Shown here: one piece after another, positions 37,605 to 46,598 of the stretch
How the letters are laid out: each line of letters begins with the position of its first letter
Position numbering within the stretch: position 1 is the stretch's first letter
NCBI GenBank assembly: GCA_965208815.1
Contig: OZ242357.1
Location: 372,001-436,000 of the forward strand
DNA from: Bin55 sp009840545
GTDB taxonomy: Bacteria > Pseudomonadota > Gammaproteobacteria > Pseudomonadales > Azotimanducaceae
DNA length: 64,000 nucleotides
Reading direction: 5' to 3'
Program-made: the position numbers and the translations under genes
Notes under the pieces: generated by a model
Told to the model about the DNA's origin: nothing
The model's input: the letters and a program-made list of their open reading frames with translations, nothing else
Database searches by the model: none

Positions 37605-38328
37605 GTTTCCACGCATCGACTAGGTCTTCCACGTGTATACTCGTTATGGGTAGCGTGTCAATTTCCACGCCCTGCTTGCGAAGTTGCCGCTGTACAAGCA
37701 TCGCATCCATCCACAGAATCATCACGGTGCGAAAGGTGCTGAGGTTGGTACGTTGATATACAGTCTCTGAGATCTCACGACAATCGGCCTCCGACAATCC
37801 CCTCTCCAATTCTCCAGCGGCTCGACTTATGTATTCGGCCACTTCCTCCGCAACGATCTCAATGTCATTTTTTGGAAGTGCGACTGCCAAGATCATAGTG
37901 GCTAGGTCTTGAACAGTGCCCTTTATGTAGCCTCTTGATGGAAATCTAAAGTCAACGCGTTTAACTGCGTACTCTAGGACTGTACCTTCAATTAGTGAAT
38001 GCAGGGCTTCGCTCTCGGACACATGGCGAAATTTGTCTGGAATACACAACGCGATCGCTGTGTGGAAATCACCAGTTCTTAGCTTGTCGTCGGCATCTTT
38101 GTCACCGTCGCCACCGTAGGCACATTCGATTACCACGCGGGGAATTTTCGGATCGTCAACAATTATGTCTGCTCGTTTCTTACTACTTGCTATAGCTCTC
38201 GGTCGCTCCGCCTTGACGAAAGCTGGGTTCTCGCGCCAATTCGCGTTGATGTAAGCGAGAGCCTCGGCCAGCTTGTAGTTGAATCCTTGTTCGTGCAGCA
38301 ACGAACTGTCTAGACTTTTCTTGGCCAT
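37597..38328 (-). pseudogene. 5' part of the IS-interrupted DNA methylase gene (nuclease-like N-terminal domain)
   Basis: The first 244 codons of the split methylase gene. Translation would run into the IS and stop after one added residue (ISP-stop, with the stop codon at 37591-37593 inside the terminal repeat). The start is ATG at 38328. Residues about 45-75 (KKRADIIVDDPKIPRVVIEC) look like a PD-(D/E)xK nuclease core of the kind fused to type IIG or type I-like methylases, but the catalytic Lys after the Glu is not obvious, so activity is doubtful. The C-terminal helices (VEDLVDAWKRIS) lead straight into ILNWKSIYSPAIEVLERSA of the 3' part when the IS and one target copy are removed. Confidence 0.82.
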
Positions 38329-38377
38329 ATGTGTTTACTGATTGCTAGTTGATTATTCCTTAAAGAGTTCTAGACTC

Positions 38378-38385
38378 TAGCCATG
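38378..38385. repeat. Target-site duplication, IS copy 2, left
   Basis: TAGCCATG, repeated exactly at 40086-40093. It lies 50 bp upstream of the methylase start codon. Confidence 0.93.
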
Positions 38386-40085
38386 CCTTGATATCCGGTT
38401 AAGCGAAATCGCCAAAGAAAATCCGGCGCGCTCATAACAGGTCGTTTCGCTAAAATAGCGATTCCAAAACAACTCACCTGTCAGGTGCGCACCGGAGGCG
38501 TATGAGCATGATAACAAATCCCCGTCGCGTCGAGGTCGATTTCAGCAATCACCATCTCACGGGATCGGGGGGACTGTGCTTTCTTTCGCGCATGGCGCGT
38601 CGACTGGATCTGTTTCGCGAGCTCTCGGGTCTGCGCTCTCTGAAGCGACGGCGACGGGGGGTTCCGGACGCCGAGAGGACGTGGTCGCTGATCGCCTCGC
38701 TGGCCCTGGGGAACGGTGCCCTGTCGGATCTGGAGGTTCTGGGATGGGACCGGACGGCGTGCGAGCTGCTGGGTCTCACGGAGCGTCCGAGCCATCGCCG
38801 GGTGGGGGAGCATCTGGCCCGCTTCGAGGATACGGACGTCGCCGCGCTGCGGGCGGTGGGCCGCAAGATGGCGCAGGAGGTGGTTCCGGGGATGGCGCGG
38901 CACTTTCTCGACGAGCTGGGCTACGTGCCGCTGTTTCTGGACTCCACGCAGATCGAGGTGCGGGGCGGACGCTTCGAGGGGGCGGCCAGGGACTACCAGG
39001 GGGAGACCGGCTACCAGCTGGCGGCCGCCTTCGTCGGGCACGTCCAGGTGAGCGGTCGTCTTCGGCCGGGCAACACCCATCCCGCCCACGGCTGGCTCGA
39101 GCAGGTGGAGCGCGACGTCGAGCCGCTGCTGGCGGGCGTTCCGGTGTGGGGGCGCATGGACAACGCCTACTACCGCAGGGACGTGGTGGAGCACTTCGAG
39201 GACCGGGGCTGGGACTGTTCGGTCAGCGTGACCTCGGAGGTCGCCAAGCGACCGATCCTGGACGCGGCGGCACAGGTGCTGGAGGACGCGGACTGGGAGG
39301 AGATCAACGAGCATGAGAGGGCGGCGCTGATCACCCATCGCCCGACGCGGTGGCGCAATCTGCAGACCTACGTGGTGGTGCGCCAGGACGTGGTCGGCGG
39401 GGAGCGGCTGCTGTTTCCGCGGCACACCGTGATCCTGGTGTCGCGCGACGATCTCGACCTGAAGGAGCTGGTGCTCCGCCATCGCGGCAAGCAGGGGCAG
39501 GAGAACGCGTTCAAGGGCCCGCTGCGGGAGATGAACCTGCACCATCCCCGCTGCATGGGGTTCCGGGCGAACCAGGCGTACTACGAGTGCGCCCTGATCG
39601 CCCAGCTGCTGGTGCGGGCCGTCCAGCACCGCATGCTGCCCAAGGAGGCGCGGAGCCGCAGCCTCGGCTACGTCATCCGGCACCTGATGCGCACGGTGGC
39701 CGTGCTGGTGCGCACCGGCCGTCGTCTGTATCTGAACTTCGCGCGCTCGAACTGGGAGCTGGCCTGGCTGCTTCATGCCGCGGACAGCTTCGGGGAGACC
39801 GTCGCAAGCTGAGCGCCGCGTCGGGCGACATCGAGACTGACGCAGCGGCGACATGTTCCACGTACCGGCGAAGAGTTCCGCTCTTCCACGAATCGGTTCG
39901 TCCCAAAACTCGCAAAACCAGCGCGCCAACGCGCAGTCGCGCCGAAATATGCGGTTCCCCGTCGACTCTCGCGCACACTCGGCGTTCGTGGCGGCATCCT
40001 CGTCCCATTCAAGAGCAAAAACTATCTGGCGTTGGATGGAATGATCTAGAATCCGACCTCTGCAGACCTTAACCGGATATCAAGG
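38386..40085 (+). mobile_element. IS1380-like insertion sequence, copy 2 (inverted)
   Basis: A 1700-bp element with the same perfect 18-bp terminal repeats as copy 1 but in the opposite orientation, flanked by its own 8-bp duplication TAGCCATG. It is inserted between the methylase start and whatever lay upstream, so it has probably also removed that gene's promoter. The left 110 bp contain two short palindromes (CGCTA-AAA-TAGCG and CACCTGTCAGGTG) just before the transposase ribosome site. These could limit transposase expression from outside transcripts. Confidence 0.95.
38502..39812 (+). CDS. IS1380-family-like DDE transposase (copy 2)
   Basis: A full-length 436-residue transposase, nearly identical to the copy-1 protein. 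The DDE residues are in LFLDSTQ, GRMDNAYY and GQENAFKGP. The start lies in ATG-AGC-ATG, preceded by GGAGG; the second ATG (38508) has the better spacing. The frame is unbroken. With both copies intact and their ends perfect, further transposition or recombination between the inverted copies is possible. Confidence 0.93.
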   Translation: MSMITNPRRVEVDFSNHHLTGSGGLCFLSRMARRLDLFRELSGLRSLKRRRRGVPDAERTWSLIASLALGNGALSDLEVLGWDRTACELLGLTERPSHRRVGEHLARFEDTDVAALRAVGRKMAQEVVPGMARHFLDELGYVPLFLDSTQIEVRGGRFEGAARDYQGETGYQLAAAFVGHVQVSGRLRPGNTHPAHGWLEQVERDVEPLLAGVPVWGRMDNAYYRRDVVEHFEDRGWDCSVSVTSEVAKRPILDAAAQVLEDADWEEINEHERAALITHRPTRWRNLQTYVVVRQDVVGGERLLFPRHTVILVSRDDLDLKELVLRHRGKQGQENAFKGPLREMNLHHPRCMGFRANQAYYECALIAQLLVRAVQHRMLPKEARSRSLGYVIRHLMRTVAVLVRTGRRLYLNFARSNWELAWLLHAADSFGETVAS

Positions 40086-40093
40086 TAGCCATG
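40086..40093. repeat. Target-site duplication, IS copy 2, right
   Basis: TAGCCATG, the mate of 38378-38385. Confidence 0.93.
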
Positions 40094-40612
40094 CTGCCAC
40101 CTTGGGACCAATACAAGCCATGTGTAGACTCTTACTTTAGACACGCCTGCAGAGTCGATTGACAGTAATGTCTTTACCTGAGTACAGTCTGGGTCAAGAC
40201 TACAAGAAAACTGAATTGGATTGCTTCACGGTTGCTGCAATTCCGAAAAGTACGTCTGAAATGCTTTCTGAAGTCAGTCATACTTAGTACTGAACCCAAT
40301 CGCCCAGTCAGATCGAGCACTTTGGCATTAGGCTATCTTCCTAATGAGCTAGAGTCCATGAAATCTCTGTAACTAATAGAAAAAACACAAAGATTTGGCA
40401 CTATTCATCGATGCTCTCTGAGAATCTTTCCATATGTTAGGACAAACAATACCGGAAAGCAATTAAATTTAGTGACGAAGTGGTGTAGCTCAAGTCCCGT
40501 CCGATTGTGCAGCTTCATCGATTGAATAGGGGACGTCGTTCAAGAATTGCGAGTTCTGAGAAGCGACTCTCTTGTTGCCAATATCCCATGGCGCTGAGAC
40601 AGAACTCTGGGC
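40094..40612. other. Intergenic region, no gene seen
   Basis: This gap of about 520 bp lies between IS copy 2 and cmoB. It is AT-rich with only short frames. Before the IS insertion its left part was the upstream region of the methylase gene (minus strand), so a displaced promoter for that gene probably lies in the first 100-200 bp. No tRNA or terminator-like hairpin is evident. Confidence 0.5.
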
Positions 40613-41527
40613 TTACGTCTTCTGCCCTAGAATCACCGCTCGCTTTGGCGCAGGATAGCCTTCTATTGTCTGCTTGGGATCGTTCGACGACAGTACATTC
40701 GCTAGTGACCTAAAGGGCATGAACTGTGTGGTTCTTTGCTCGAAGGATGTTGTTACTGTTACATCTGCAACGCGAACACTAGAAAAGCCTTCAGCAGTCA
40801 TTGCGTCCGAAATCGACTCAAGACTGGGAATGCACCAGACATTTCGCATCCCAGCGTATCGATCATTTGGATAGATGGGTGAATCAGCAACTATGGTTTC
40901 CAACACCGCTAATCCTCCTTTGTGTAACGACTCGTACAGACCAGCTATGTGAGCCCTATGATTCCGTTGGTGATAAACAACTCCCATGGAAAAGGCTACG
41001 TCATACTTTAGTGCCCAATCGTCTACGCCGAATCTTACCGGCAGTACGATATTAGGCAGCTTTGCGAAATGGTTAATGAGAGCTGCCTGCATTACTGGCA
41101 ACATGGATGAATCCAAACCCGTAACTGTCTCCGCCCCTGCTTCGAGCATTCGAAAGCCAAAATAACCATTGCCCGACCCGATATCCAGCACCCGTTTCGA
41201 AGACAAATCAATCTGATCGACAATTCGCTTCCACTTCAGGTTTGACCTCCACTCCGCATCGATTTCAAGACCAAACAACGAAAAGGGACCTTTACGCCAA
41301 GGAATAAGCGCGTGCACAGCGCTTGAAATCAAGTCAAACTTCTTTGAAGAGAGGCGAGGCACAGAGACTCGAACGAGGTCATCTAGCTCCGTTGTAGTCG
41401 ACCCGATACAGGGCAGTCGATCTAGTACATTCAGCCAATTCTTCAGGTTTCCATCGTTGATCTGGGTGATAGGTGTAGAAAACCCAACCCTCTGCCAGTT
41501 GAATTGCAGTTGCTCTCTAAAGCTCAT
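40613..41527 (-). CDS. cmoB: tRNA U34 carboxymethyltransferase
   Basis: CmoB transfers the carboxymethyl group of carboxy-SAM to 5-hydroxyuridine at tRNA position 34, giving cmo5U, which widens wobble decoding. The 304-residue protein shows WRKGPFSLFGLEIDAEWRS (carboxy-SAM and active-site region), the SAM motif VLDIGSGNGYFGFRMLEAGA, FSMGVVYHQRNH, and the family's C-terminal signature FMPFRSLANVL...TIEGYPAPKRAV. It is slightly shorter than the 323-residue E. coli protein. It follows cmoA with a 4-bp overlap, so the two are cotranslated. Confidence 0.96.
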   Translation of the reverse strand: MSFREQLQFNWQRVGFSTPITQINDGNLKNWLNVLDRLPCIGSTTTELDDLVRVSVPRLSSKKFDLISSAVHALIPWRKGPFSLFGLEIDAEWRSNLKWKRIVDQIDLSSKRVLDIGSGNGYFGFRMLEAGAETVTGLDSSMLPVMQAALINHFAKLPNIVLPVRFGVDDWALKYDVAFSMGVVYHQRNHRAHIAGLYESLHKGGLAVLETIVADSPIYPNDRYAGMRNVWCIPSLESISDAMTAEGFSSVRVADVTVTTSFEQRTTQFMPFRSLANVLSSNDPKQTIEGYPAPKRAVILGQKT

Positions 41528-42243
41528 GCATTGGCGATAAAGGAAACCCAGTTAAGACACTGAAACCATCTCCGTGGTCTACGAAATCCAGCTTCGTACA
41601 GACGGTTTAAGTGTGTGTGTTCTGAGTCAATTTGCATCACACGTTCCAGTGCTTGTCGCTTTTGGGCAATCTCGAGGTCGCTATAGCTGTTTGACCTTTT
41701 GAACTCAGTATGGATCTCATCAAATTCCTCAGTGAACTCGACCTTCTCAGAAAGTATGAACAAGCCATCAGGATTCATAGTATTGCGTACAGTATTCAAG
41801 AGAGTGAACCTGTCCTCAGGGGGTAAGAATTGCAAAACGAAGTTCAGAATTACCACTGACGCAGGTCTGAACGAGACTTTACGAATGTCCGCCTGTTGAA
41901 AATGCACACGCGAGTCTGTGATACGGTTGCTTGCCTCCTCGATCATTGGTCCTGAGGCATCAACGGACTCAATGTTCACAGGCATCTCGCCAATCGAATC
42001 TAAAACAGACGCGGTTGTGGCCCCTAAAGAACAGCCCAAATCGTAGCATCGCGAGCCTGGAGTGAGGTATTGGGCTGCTAATACACCAGATAAGTGGATG
42101 ATTGTGTCGTATCCAGGAATCGACCTCCGAATCATATCTGGGAACACCGAAACCACTTGCGAATTGAACTCAAACCTATCGACTTTAGGTTGTTTGGTGC
42201 GGTAAATCTGGTCTCGAAGCGAATCTACGGTCGTTTTCGACAT
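41524..42243 (-). CDS. cmoA: Carboxy-S-adenosyl-L-methionine synthase
   Basis: CmoA converts SAM and prephenate to carboxy-SAM, the donor for CmoB. The 239-residue protein has FNSQVVSVFPDMIRRSIPGY, the SAM-binding CYDLGCSLGATTASVLDSI, VESVDASGPMIEEA, and VVILNFVLQFLPPEDR, all in family order. Its length is close to the 247 residues of E. coli CmoA. It is the first gene of the cmoAB operon and is divergent from ppk, with 33 bp between start codons, so the two promoters must overlap the neighbouring coding sequence. Confidence 0.96.
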   Translation of the reverse strand: MSKTTVDSLRDQIYRTKQPKVDRFEFNSQVVSVFPDMIRRSIPGYDTIIHLSGVLAAQYLTPGSRCYDLGCSLGATTASVLDSIGEMPVNIESVDASGPMIEEASNRITDSRVHFQQADIRKVSFRPASVVILNFVLQFLPPEDRFTLLNTVRNTMNPDGLFILSEKVEFTEEFDEIHTEFKRSNSYSDLEIAQKRQALERVMQIDSEHTHLNRLYEAGFRRPRRWFQCLNWVSFIANA

Positions 42244-42276
42244 GGTACGATAGTAGCAAAGTGCCAGTTATCTCCG

Positions 42277-44352
42277 ATGAATTCCAGAGACCTCACTGAT
42301 CCCGAACTGTACATTAATCGGGAACTCTCACTGCTTGAGTTCAATCGTCGCGTTTTGGCTCAAGCCAAACGGGATTCTTACCCCCTATTGGAACGCCTTC
42401 GGTACTTGTGCATTGCAAGTTCCAATTTGGACGAGTTTTTCGAGATTAGAGTAGCTGGACTCAAACAGCAGGTTGAATTTGGCTCGGGTCAGCGTGGTCC
42501 GGACAACATGTCTGCTGAAGATCAGCTTGCACAAATTTCTGTCGTAACTCATGAGATAGTCAACGACCAGTACGTTGTCTTGAACGAAATGCTCTGGCCG
42601 TCACTGCGTGCAGAGGGAATCTACTTTCTTCGTCGAGAGGAGTGGAACGACGAGCAACGAAAGTGGGTCGACGAGTATTTCAAGGAAGAACTCGCTCCAA
42701 TTCTCAGTCCCATGGGTCTCGATCCAGCACATCCGTTTCCAAGGGTGTTGAACAAGAGCTTGAATTTCATTGTCACACTGGATGGTCAAGACGCGTTTGG
42801 AAGAAAGGGTGGTATGGCGGTTGTCCAAGCTCCGCGTGCCCTGCCCCGAGTCGTTAAGTTGCCTCCAGAAGTCGCGACGCATGACTTCGATTTTGTGTTC
42901 TTGAGTTCCATCATTCATGCTCGCGTCGGCGATCTCTTTCAAGGTATGGAAGTCACTGGATGCCATCAGTTTCGGGTGACTCGAAACAGCGACTTGTTTG
43001 TCGACGAAGAAGAAATTACCGACTTGCGGCATGCACTAGAGGGTGAGTTGCCGAGCAGACGTTTTGGGGACGAAGTTCGCATGGAAATTGACATTTCATG
43101 TCCAGAACCCGTTCGAGACTTCCTGAGTGCACAGTTCGGACTGACAAAGGCAGATGTCTATCTCTGCAACGGACCGGTGAACTTAATGCGCCTGAACCGG
43201 ATTCCCGACTTGGTAGACAGACCAAGTTTGAAATTTTCGAGCTTCTCTCCCAGCATTCCCGATCGGCTCAATCGTGTCTCGAATGTCTTCGATGTGGTCC
43301 GCGACGGAGACGTGCTATTGCATCATCCTTTTGAATCGTTTGTCCCAGTGCTTGAATTCTTGCGGCAAGCTGCACGTGATCCCGATGTTCTCGCAATCCG
43401 ACAAACGCTCTATCGGACAGGCTCTGACTCAGCCGTCGTCAAAGCTCTCATTGACGCGGCATCGCGAGGGAAAGAAGTCTTGGTAGTGATCGAGTTGCGT
43501 GCACGATTCGACGAAGCGGACAATATCGAACTTGCTACCGAGCTTCAGGAAGCAGGGGCTCAAGTGGTTTATGGTGTCGTCGGATATAAGACGCACTCCA
43601 AAATGATCCTAGTAATTCGTCGCGAACGGGATGGATTACGGCGCTACGTGCACCTAGGCACTGGAAACTACCACGCAGGAACAGCTCGCGTATACACCGA
43701 CTATGGACTGATGACCTGTGATCCCGACATTGGTGACGATGTCCAGCAGCTCTTCCGACAACTTACTTCGACTGGTCAGTCAGGCAAGCTCAAGAAGGTC
43801 CTGCAATCGCCTTTCACTCTCCACGACTCGATGTGCAAGTTCGTTCAGAGAGAAATTGAACACCACAATGAAGGTCGTCCTTCAGGTGTTGTCGCAAAAA
43901 TGAACTCTTTGGTCGAACCGGAGATTATTCAGGAGTTGTATCGAGCCTCCCAGGCAGGAGTGAAGGTCAAACTAATCGTTCGAGGAATGTGTTCATTACG
44001 TCCTGGAGTGGAAGGAGTTTCAGAGAATATCGAGGTTCGATCCATCATTGGACGATTCTTGGAGCACGCCCGAATTTTCCGATTTGAAAATGCTGGAAAT
44101 TCAGAGACTTACTTATCCAGTGCGGATTGGATGGCGCGAAATTTCTTCCGTCGGGTGGAAACCTGCTATCCGATTGAAAACAAGGAACTTGCGGACCGAA
44201 TTGCGTGTCATAGTTTGGACAATTACCTTCAAGACAATAGTCAGGCATGGTTGCTCCAGCCCGATGGCTCTTATGAGCCACAGGAGTGCAATGGAACAAA
44301 CGAGGCACCATTGAGTGCTCAGGAATCTTTGCTGAGAGATTTAGCAAACTAG
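42277..44352 (+). CDS. ppk: Polyphosphate kinase 1
   Basis: PPK1 polymerises the gamma phosphate of ATP into inorganic polyphosphate at the membrane. From the ATG at 42277 the protein has 691 residues, the usual PPK1 size, and begins with the family N-terminus YINRELSLLEFNRRVL...SNLDEFFEIRVAGLKQQ. The frame is open upstream, but that part is antisense to cmoA and lacks homology. The autophosphorylated histidine lies in YKTHSKM (about residue 440), with the second active-site His in YVHLGTGNYH (about 459). Other marks are FEVIELRARFDEADNIELA and the C-terminal YLSSADWMARNFFRRVE. The exopolyphosphatase gene that reverses the reaction is 14 kb away in this window. Confidence 0.97.
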   Translation: MNSRDLTDPELYINRELSLLEFNRRVLAQAKRDSYPLLERLRYLCIASSNLDEFFEIRVAGLKQQVEFGSGQRGPDNMSAEDQLAQISVVTHEIVNDQYVVLNEMLWPSLRAEGIYFLRREEWNDEQRKWVDEYFKEELAPILSPMGLDPAHPFPRVLNKSLNFIVTLDGQDAFGRKGGMAVVQAPRALPRVVKLPPEVATHDFDFVFLSSIIHARVGDLFQGMEVTGCHQFRVTRNSDLFVDEEEITDLRHALEGELPSRRFGDEVRMEIDISCPEPVRDFLSAQFGLTKADVYLCNGPVNLMRLNRIPDLVDRPSLKFSSFSPSIPDRLNRVSNVFDVVRDGDVLLHHPFESFVPVLEFLRQAARDPDVLAIRQTLYRTGSDSAVVKALIDAASRGKEVLVVIELRARFDEADNIELATELQEAGAQVVYGVVGYKTHSKMILVIRRERDGLRRYVHLGTGNYHAGTARVYTDYGLMTCDPDIGDDVQQLFRQLTSTGQSGKLKKVLQSPFTLHDSMCKFVQREIEHHNEGRPSGVVAKMNSLVEPEIIQELYRASQAGVKVKLIVRGMCSLRPGVEGVSENIEVRSIIGRFLEHARIFRFENAGNSETYLSSADWMARNFFRRVETCYPIENKELADRIACHSLDNYLQDNSQAWLLQPDGSYEPQECNGTNEAPLSAQESLLRDLAN

Positions 44353-44375
44353 GTTTGAGACGAAGTTTCTTGTAG

Positions 44376-44413
44376 GTTGGCGGAGAAGCGAAAAACCAAG
44401 AAAGTCCGCCGAC
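44376..44413 (+). terminator. Hairpin after ppk
   Basis: GTTGGCGGA pairs with TCCGCCGAC (9 bp, one G-T) around a 20-base A-rich loop, 24 bp after the ppk stop. There is no T tract, so it is a weak candidate for an intrinsic terminator and may simply protect the mRNA end. Confidence 0.3.
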
Positions 44414-44526
44414 TTTGAGGGGCTACCGAAATAGTTCGATAGCTGCATTCAGGTTCGGCCACCAACGCTTCTTCCAGCCGCACAGACACGCCTCGCTCAC
44501 GACCGACTCTTCATATTCAAGTGCTC

Positions 44527-45537
44527 ATGTCAAAGACAGACAGAATCTGCCAAGAAACCGATCCCTCCGTGAGGGGACTTGAGAAATGGATTGATTGTTC
44601 AAACGAGCTTCAATCCAATCACATTGGTTCGTCGTTGCTCGGTCGCGCCAAGTGGAGGAGGCTGTCCCTAGAAATACTGTGCGTGTTGCTAGCTACCGCT
44701 TTGTTGCCTCAAACCAACGAGAACAAAGCTTTACTTGAGAATTTCGATACTGATCAGGAGCTGCAAAACGAGAGTGATCAACGTTTGTCGAACTCGTCGA
44801 GCGACTTGGGACCATTAGGCCTCATGGAACAGCATGCTCCAGCAGTCTACGAGATCTTGGACGATCCAGAATGGCAGGAACTCGATGAAATTGGTAGATA
44901 TCGAGTGTTTGTTCCTGAGTTGAGGAAAACGTGGGGATTGGAAAGATCTAGCAGTAAGGAATTAGTTGAAACTCTGAACTCTATCGAGCAGCAAATCGCC
45001 ACTGGCAAGCAGAAGCGATTGGCTAGGAATGCCAAGCGAATACTAGGATTCGCACAGGACAAGTTGTTTGACCAGTATGGTCGGAGTCTGGATTGGATTG
45101 TCTACCTAAAGGAGCGCTGGAAGAAAACTGAATTTGGGAATGCTATTCCCGCTGAAAGACTCAATGACCATTTAGACTGTATAGGGAGTTGCGAATCAAA
45201 ACTGTACAAGTGCTTTGTTCAAGCCGAGTCAGATTTTGAGCAGGATGTGATAGTAGAGATTGAGAAAGCTCTCACCGACCCTGTGAAAAACCGGAGTCTT
45301 GTGAGGAAATGGAGGGGCCGCAACCCACATAGTGCAGTAACGGCACTGTTTCTAGCAATGAACGCTTGCCATCAAGATTTGTTACAACGAGGCGGGTTGG
45401 ATTGTGACAGGAGAATTTTTTTCGATATCAAGAGTCCTGCAGCAAAGGTCGAGTTGCCAGAGGAGTCAGTAAATGAGCCGAAACCTGACTCAAATCAGGA
45501 AGAAAGTCAAGGTGGTTCCTTTCCGGGAGCATCCTGA
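44527..45537 (+). CDS. Hypothetical protein with a single hydrophobic segment
   Basis: About 336 residues, unrecognised. A hydrophobic stretch of roughly 15 residues (LEILCVLLATALLP) lies near residue 50 after a basic patch (RAKWRR), so it may be a membrane anchor following an unusually long cytoplasmic N-terminus, or the true start may be further in. The rest is polar, helical and charged (EEL, KELVETLNSIEQQIATGKQKRLA), with four cysteines near residues 218-228 and 287-304. The C-terminal 30 residues are Glu/Ser/Pro-rich and probably disordered. GTG at 44521 and ATG at 44527 are both possible starts, and neither has a clear ribosome site. Confidence 0.6.
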   Translation: MSKTDRICQETDPSVRGLEKWIDCSNELQSNHIGSSLLGRAKWRRLSLEILCVLLATALLPQTNENKALLENFDTDQELQNESDQRLSNSSSDLGPLGLMEQHAPAVYEILDDPEWQELDEIGRYRVFVPELRKTWGLERSSSKELVETLNSIEQQIATGKQKRLARNAKRILGFAQDKLFDQYGRSLDWIVYLKERWKKTEFGNAIPAERLNDHLDCIGSCESKLYKCFVQAESDFEQDVIVEIEKALTDPVKNRSLVRKWRGRNPHSAVTALFLAMNACHQDLLQRGGLDCDRRIFFDIKSPAAKVELPEESVNEPKPDSNQEESQGGSFPGAS

Positions 45538-45739
45538 AGTGAACACGGTCGACGGTTTGTCCCAATGGGAAACCTGTCAGAATTCGTGATCCTCCTCACA
45601 AACTAACAAGAGCTTGAACCCCCGGTTCTGAGCCTTTCAAATTGAGAGGAGAGGTGCGAGAATCGTCTTCTAGACACCGCTTCACTTCTTACACAGTCTA
45701 TCCTTTGCGGCCGAGTTGCTATCAACGGGGTTTCTTCTA

Positions 45740-45976
45740 GTGGCAAGTGTAGTTATTCACAATTTGGACGACGATGTAATTGATTCGCTCAAGAACCAAG
45801 CAAAGGCTTCATAGCGTTCTCGTGAGGAAGAAATTCGCAGCATTCTGACTGACCAAGCTCGACGTCCCTCAGGCGTGAGGGAATTTCGAGCGGCGACAGA
45901 GCTGCTCCGGTCTCACACCAGAGCATTTCCTCAGTCAAATAGTGTTGACCTGATTCACGAAGACCGCGGTCGTTGA
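45740..45976 (+). pseudogene. Broken FitA/VapB-type antitoxin gene
   Basis: From a GTG at 45740 the frame reads ASVVIHNLDDDVIDSLKNQA, the standard start of a ribbon-helix-helix FitA/VapB antitoxin. It continues RSREEEIRSILTDQA and a C-terminal toxin-binding tail. A TAG at 45812-45814 interrupts it where the family has a Gly or Asn before RS. Everything else is in one frame up to TGA at 45974. With the stop after 24 codons the DNA-binding part would be truncated, so the gene is most likely dead. Confidence 0.72.
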
Positions 45977-46417
45977 ATCGTGTCAGCGATGCTAGTGATG
46001 TTGCGAAATGGCTCCTCTCCGAACGGCACACTCAAGATGATCAATTGCTTTTCTCACCACCGTGCGTACTCTCTGCACCCGATTTCATTCTTGTTGAGAT
46101 CGCCAAGGTGATTTGGAGGAAATCACGTAGATCTGAAATCTCTAGGTCCAAACTCTATATCGAAACGCTGGAGCGTTTGTCCTATGTCGTTGTATAGCGT
46201 CCACAATCAGATCTGATAGTCCCAGCTGTTGCTTTGACCGCACCTTAGCCATACTGTCTATGATTGCCTGTATCTCACGTGCGCTGCTGAATGCAATGCG
46301 CCTCTAGTCACAGCAGATGGACAGCTTGCACAGTCAGCCACAAACGAGATTTCAATCATCGACGTTTGGAATATTTGCCACTCCGAAGTTGCTCAGAGAC
46401 CGTGTGGGGAAGGCTAG
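45973..46417 (+). pseudogene. Broken VapC/FitB-type PIN-domain toxin gene
   Basis: It starts at TTG in a TTGA overlap with the antitoxin stop. The frame gives VSDASDVAKWLLSERH and APDFILVEIAKVIWRKSRRSEIS, typical of PIN-domain toxins with the first catalytic Asp (DAS) and the Glu (VEIA). It ends at TAG 46195-46197. Beyond that stop and a frameshift, the rest of the domain is still readable: YDCLYLTCAAECNAPLVTADGQLA, containing the last catalytic Asp residues. The toxin is therefore split by at least one nonsense codon and one frameshift, in step with the dead antitoxin. Confidence 0.75.
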
Positions 46418-46598
46418 CTGCTGCATGTTCATTCAGAGACACTCACTCGATTCCTAATATGTACTGGACTTGGATGGCTAGCAGGATTAGCCGGTCAACT
46501 CTCAGCTCCATTCAGTTCAGGTTCAAGCACGTTGAGGAGCTAATGAAGCCTTTGCTTCGATTGTAGAGTCGTATGTAGGAAGAGAACTCAACAGACAC

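Noticed and set aside
35896..40085. A composite transposon made of the two IS copies carrying the 245-residue frame between them
   Set aside because: Each copy has its own different 8-bp target duplication, and the middle piece joins in frame to sequence outside copy 1, so they are separate insertions into one locus.
42094..42276. Upstream extension of the polyphosphate kinase frame
   Set aside because: It is antisense to cmoA, and the PPK1 family N-terminus begins at the ATG at 42277.
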